Shown in pieces: positions 63,383 to 64,000 of a DNA stretch of 64,000 nt; the stretch's first letter is position 1, and every line of letters starts with the position of its first letter. Source of the stretch: Bartonella sp. HY038 (GTDB lineage: Bacteria > Pseudomonadota > Alphaproteobacteria > Rhizobiales > Rhizobiaceae). The translations under genes were made by a program, and so were the position numbers. Location of the stretch: the NCBI RefSeq assembly GCF_014117425.1, contig NZ_CP059725.1, positions 3,213,501-3,277,500 of the forward strand, in the 5' to 3' direction. The notes beneath the pieces were generated by a model that saw nothing but the letters and a program-made list of their open reading frames with translations, did no database searches and was not told the DNA's origin.

Positions 63383-63825
63383 CCGCTTTAAATCAGTTCC
63401 ATTTTTGAATTAACCATTAAATGCGAGTTACAAGTGCAAATCTAGCACTACCTCAAAGTCGGTATAGTTTATGCCACTTAATAATTTATAAAGCCGCATT
63501 ACTGTTTTATCGTTATATAAAGTGCACTCTTATATATTGTGCGTGTGATTTCCGGTCGTCTTCTGAAGATAAAAATCTTAAATAACTTAAAACCATTTAT
63601 CCTGCTATTGATAATAGGCAATTTAGGTCTAAATATCCGCTGATCAGATCTATTTAGCCCTATAATGGAATCAATCGCAATAAGATTCAACGTTTTTAAT
63701 TCGAGAATCCGGTTTGTTTATGGCAGGTCATCGGAGTGAGTAACTTTTCATAAAATATTTATTGTTATATATCAATCACTTGTGTATTAATGTTACGATT
63801 TTATGAAAAAGGTTTATGGGTGGTG
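63383..63825. other. Intergenic region upstream of the right-end promoter
   Basis: About 440 bp with no supported gene; it includes the promoter of the M23 peptidase gene. Confidence 0.4.
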
Positions 63826-63855
63826 TTGACTCTTTGGCAGGTGTGGTATTATAAG
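63826..63855 (+). promoter_or_regulatory. Strong housekeeping promoter, possibly for an rRNA operon
   Basis: TTGACT at 63826-63831 is a near-consensus -35. TATTATAA at 63847-63854 supplies the -10 with 15-18 nt spacing depending on the hexamer chosen. Two perfect small hairpins follow (AGAGC/GCTCT at 63867-63879 and AGCGAC/GTCGCT at 63883-63902), and no start codon with a ribosome-binding site appears before the window ends. A leader of this type is expected upstream of 16S rRNA; the gene itself is outside. Confidence 0.45.
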
Positions 63856-64000
63856 TCGGTCCAACGAGAGCAGGGCTCTGCTAGCGACGAGGTTTTGTCG
63901 CTGTAAGGTAGGGATTTTGTTTTACGATATTGACTGAATATGACGTGCTAGAGTTTTTACGGGTTACGGCTTTTATTAATGATAGACATTATGGTTTGGT

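Noticed and set aside
63499..63690. 63-codon minus-strand ORF near the right end
   Set aside because: No ribosome-binding site or recognisable protein features; AT-rich intergenic sequence.

Overview
The window is a chromosomal segment from an AT-rich alphaproteobacterium of the order Hyphomicrobiales (Rhizobiales), close to the Brucella/Bartonella group. The evidence is an Omp19-type inhibitor lipoprotein, an Omp25/31-type porin-like protein, an Hsp20 + DUF1150 pair, the carboxynorspermidine route to spermidine, and conserved blocks such as dapF-mtaB-ftsY-yciB and ubiE-ubiB-coaBC. Genes are mostly housekeeping, on both strands, with many clear rho-independent hairpins. I see no intact prophage, CRISPR array or complete insertion sequence.

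Layout. 1-3.4 kb: two SDR dehydrogenases, a small MCGLCG protein translationally coupled to a CobW-family metallochaperone GTPase, and an opposing L-asparaginase. 3.6-4.05 kb: a decayed IS6-family transposase fragment. 4.4-9.4 kb: an EamA exporter, carboxynorspermidine decarboxylase and synthase, and a propeller-like protein. 9.5-13.5 kb: a molybdate-binding Mop protein with a possible ModE box upstream, a LysR regulator with a nitrilase-family amidase, Hsp20/DUF1150, and a YqhA-family membrane protein. 13.7-23.4 kb: thioredoxin with a CQPC active site, a class A penicillin-binding protein, a racemase-like protein, Omp19-like lipoprotein, dapF, mtaB, ftsY, yciB and a DUF4259 protein. 23.4-27.3 kb: a membrane-anchored Sel1-repeat protein with a decayed Sel1 fragment upstream, a secreted unknown and a VOC protein. 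27.4-33.3 kb: the Mg2+ P-type ATPase mgtA with an unusual leader, two small overlapping genes, a long hairpin, and a histidine kinase/response regulator pair. 33.9-41.2 kb: Omp25-like protein, YgjP-like peptidase, EamA transporter, fpr, a phosphohexomutase and tolB. 41.3-43.4 kb: a decayed accessory islet (toxin-like fragments, broken ABC exporter domain) next to an orphan DnaB-like ATPase. 43.7-49.3 kb: three consecutive large cytosolic-looking Sel1-repeat genes. 50.4-56.3 kb: two identical tRNA-Gly(GCC) genes in inverted orientation bracketing holA, a PAP2 phosphatase, an MsbA-like ABC exporter and nth. 56.4-63.4 kb: upp, ubiE-ubiB-coaBC and an M23 peptidase. The right end carries a strong promoter and hairpin leader that look like the start of a stable-RNA operon outside the window.

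The most interesting element is the mgtA leader. A 37-codon upstream ORF begins MDDPDSIDADD, an acidic/proline start like that of the enterobacterial MgtL peptide. It overlaps two mutually exclusive hairpins, one of which sequesters the mgtA Shine-Dalgarno. This suggests a Mg2+-responsive translational switch in an alphaproteobacterium. The second theme is expansion and decay of Sel1-repeat genes: 15, 17, 17 and 12 repeats in four genes, one recent 108-bp duplication and one pseudogene remnant.
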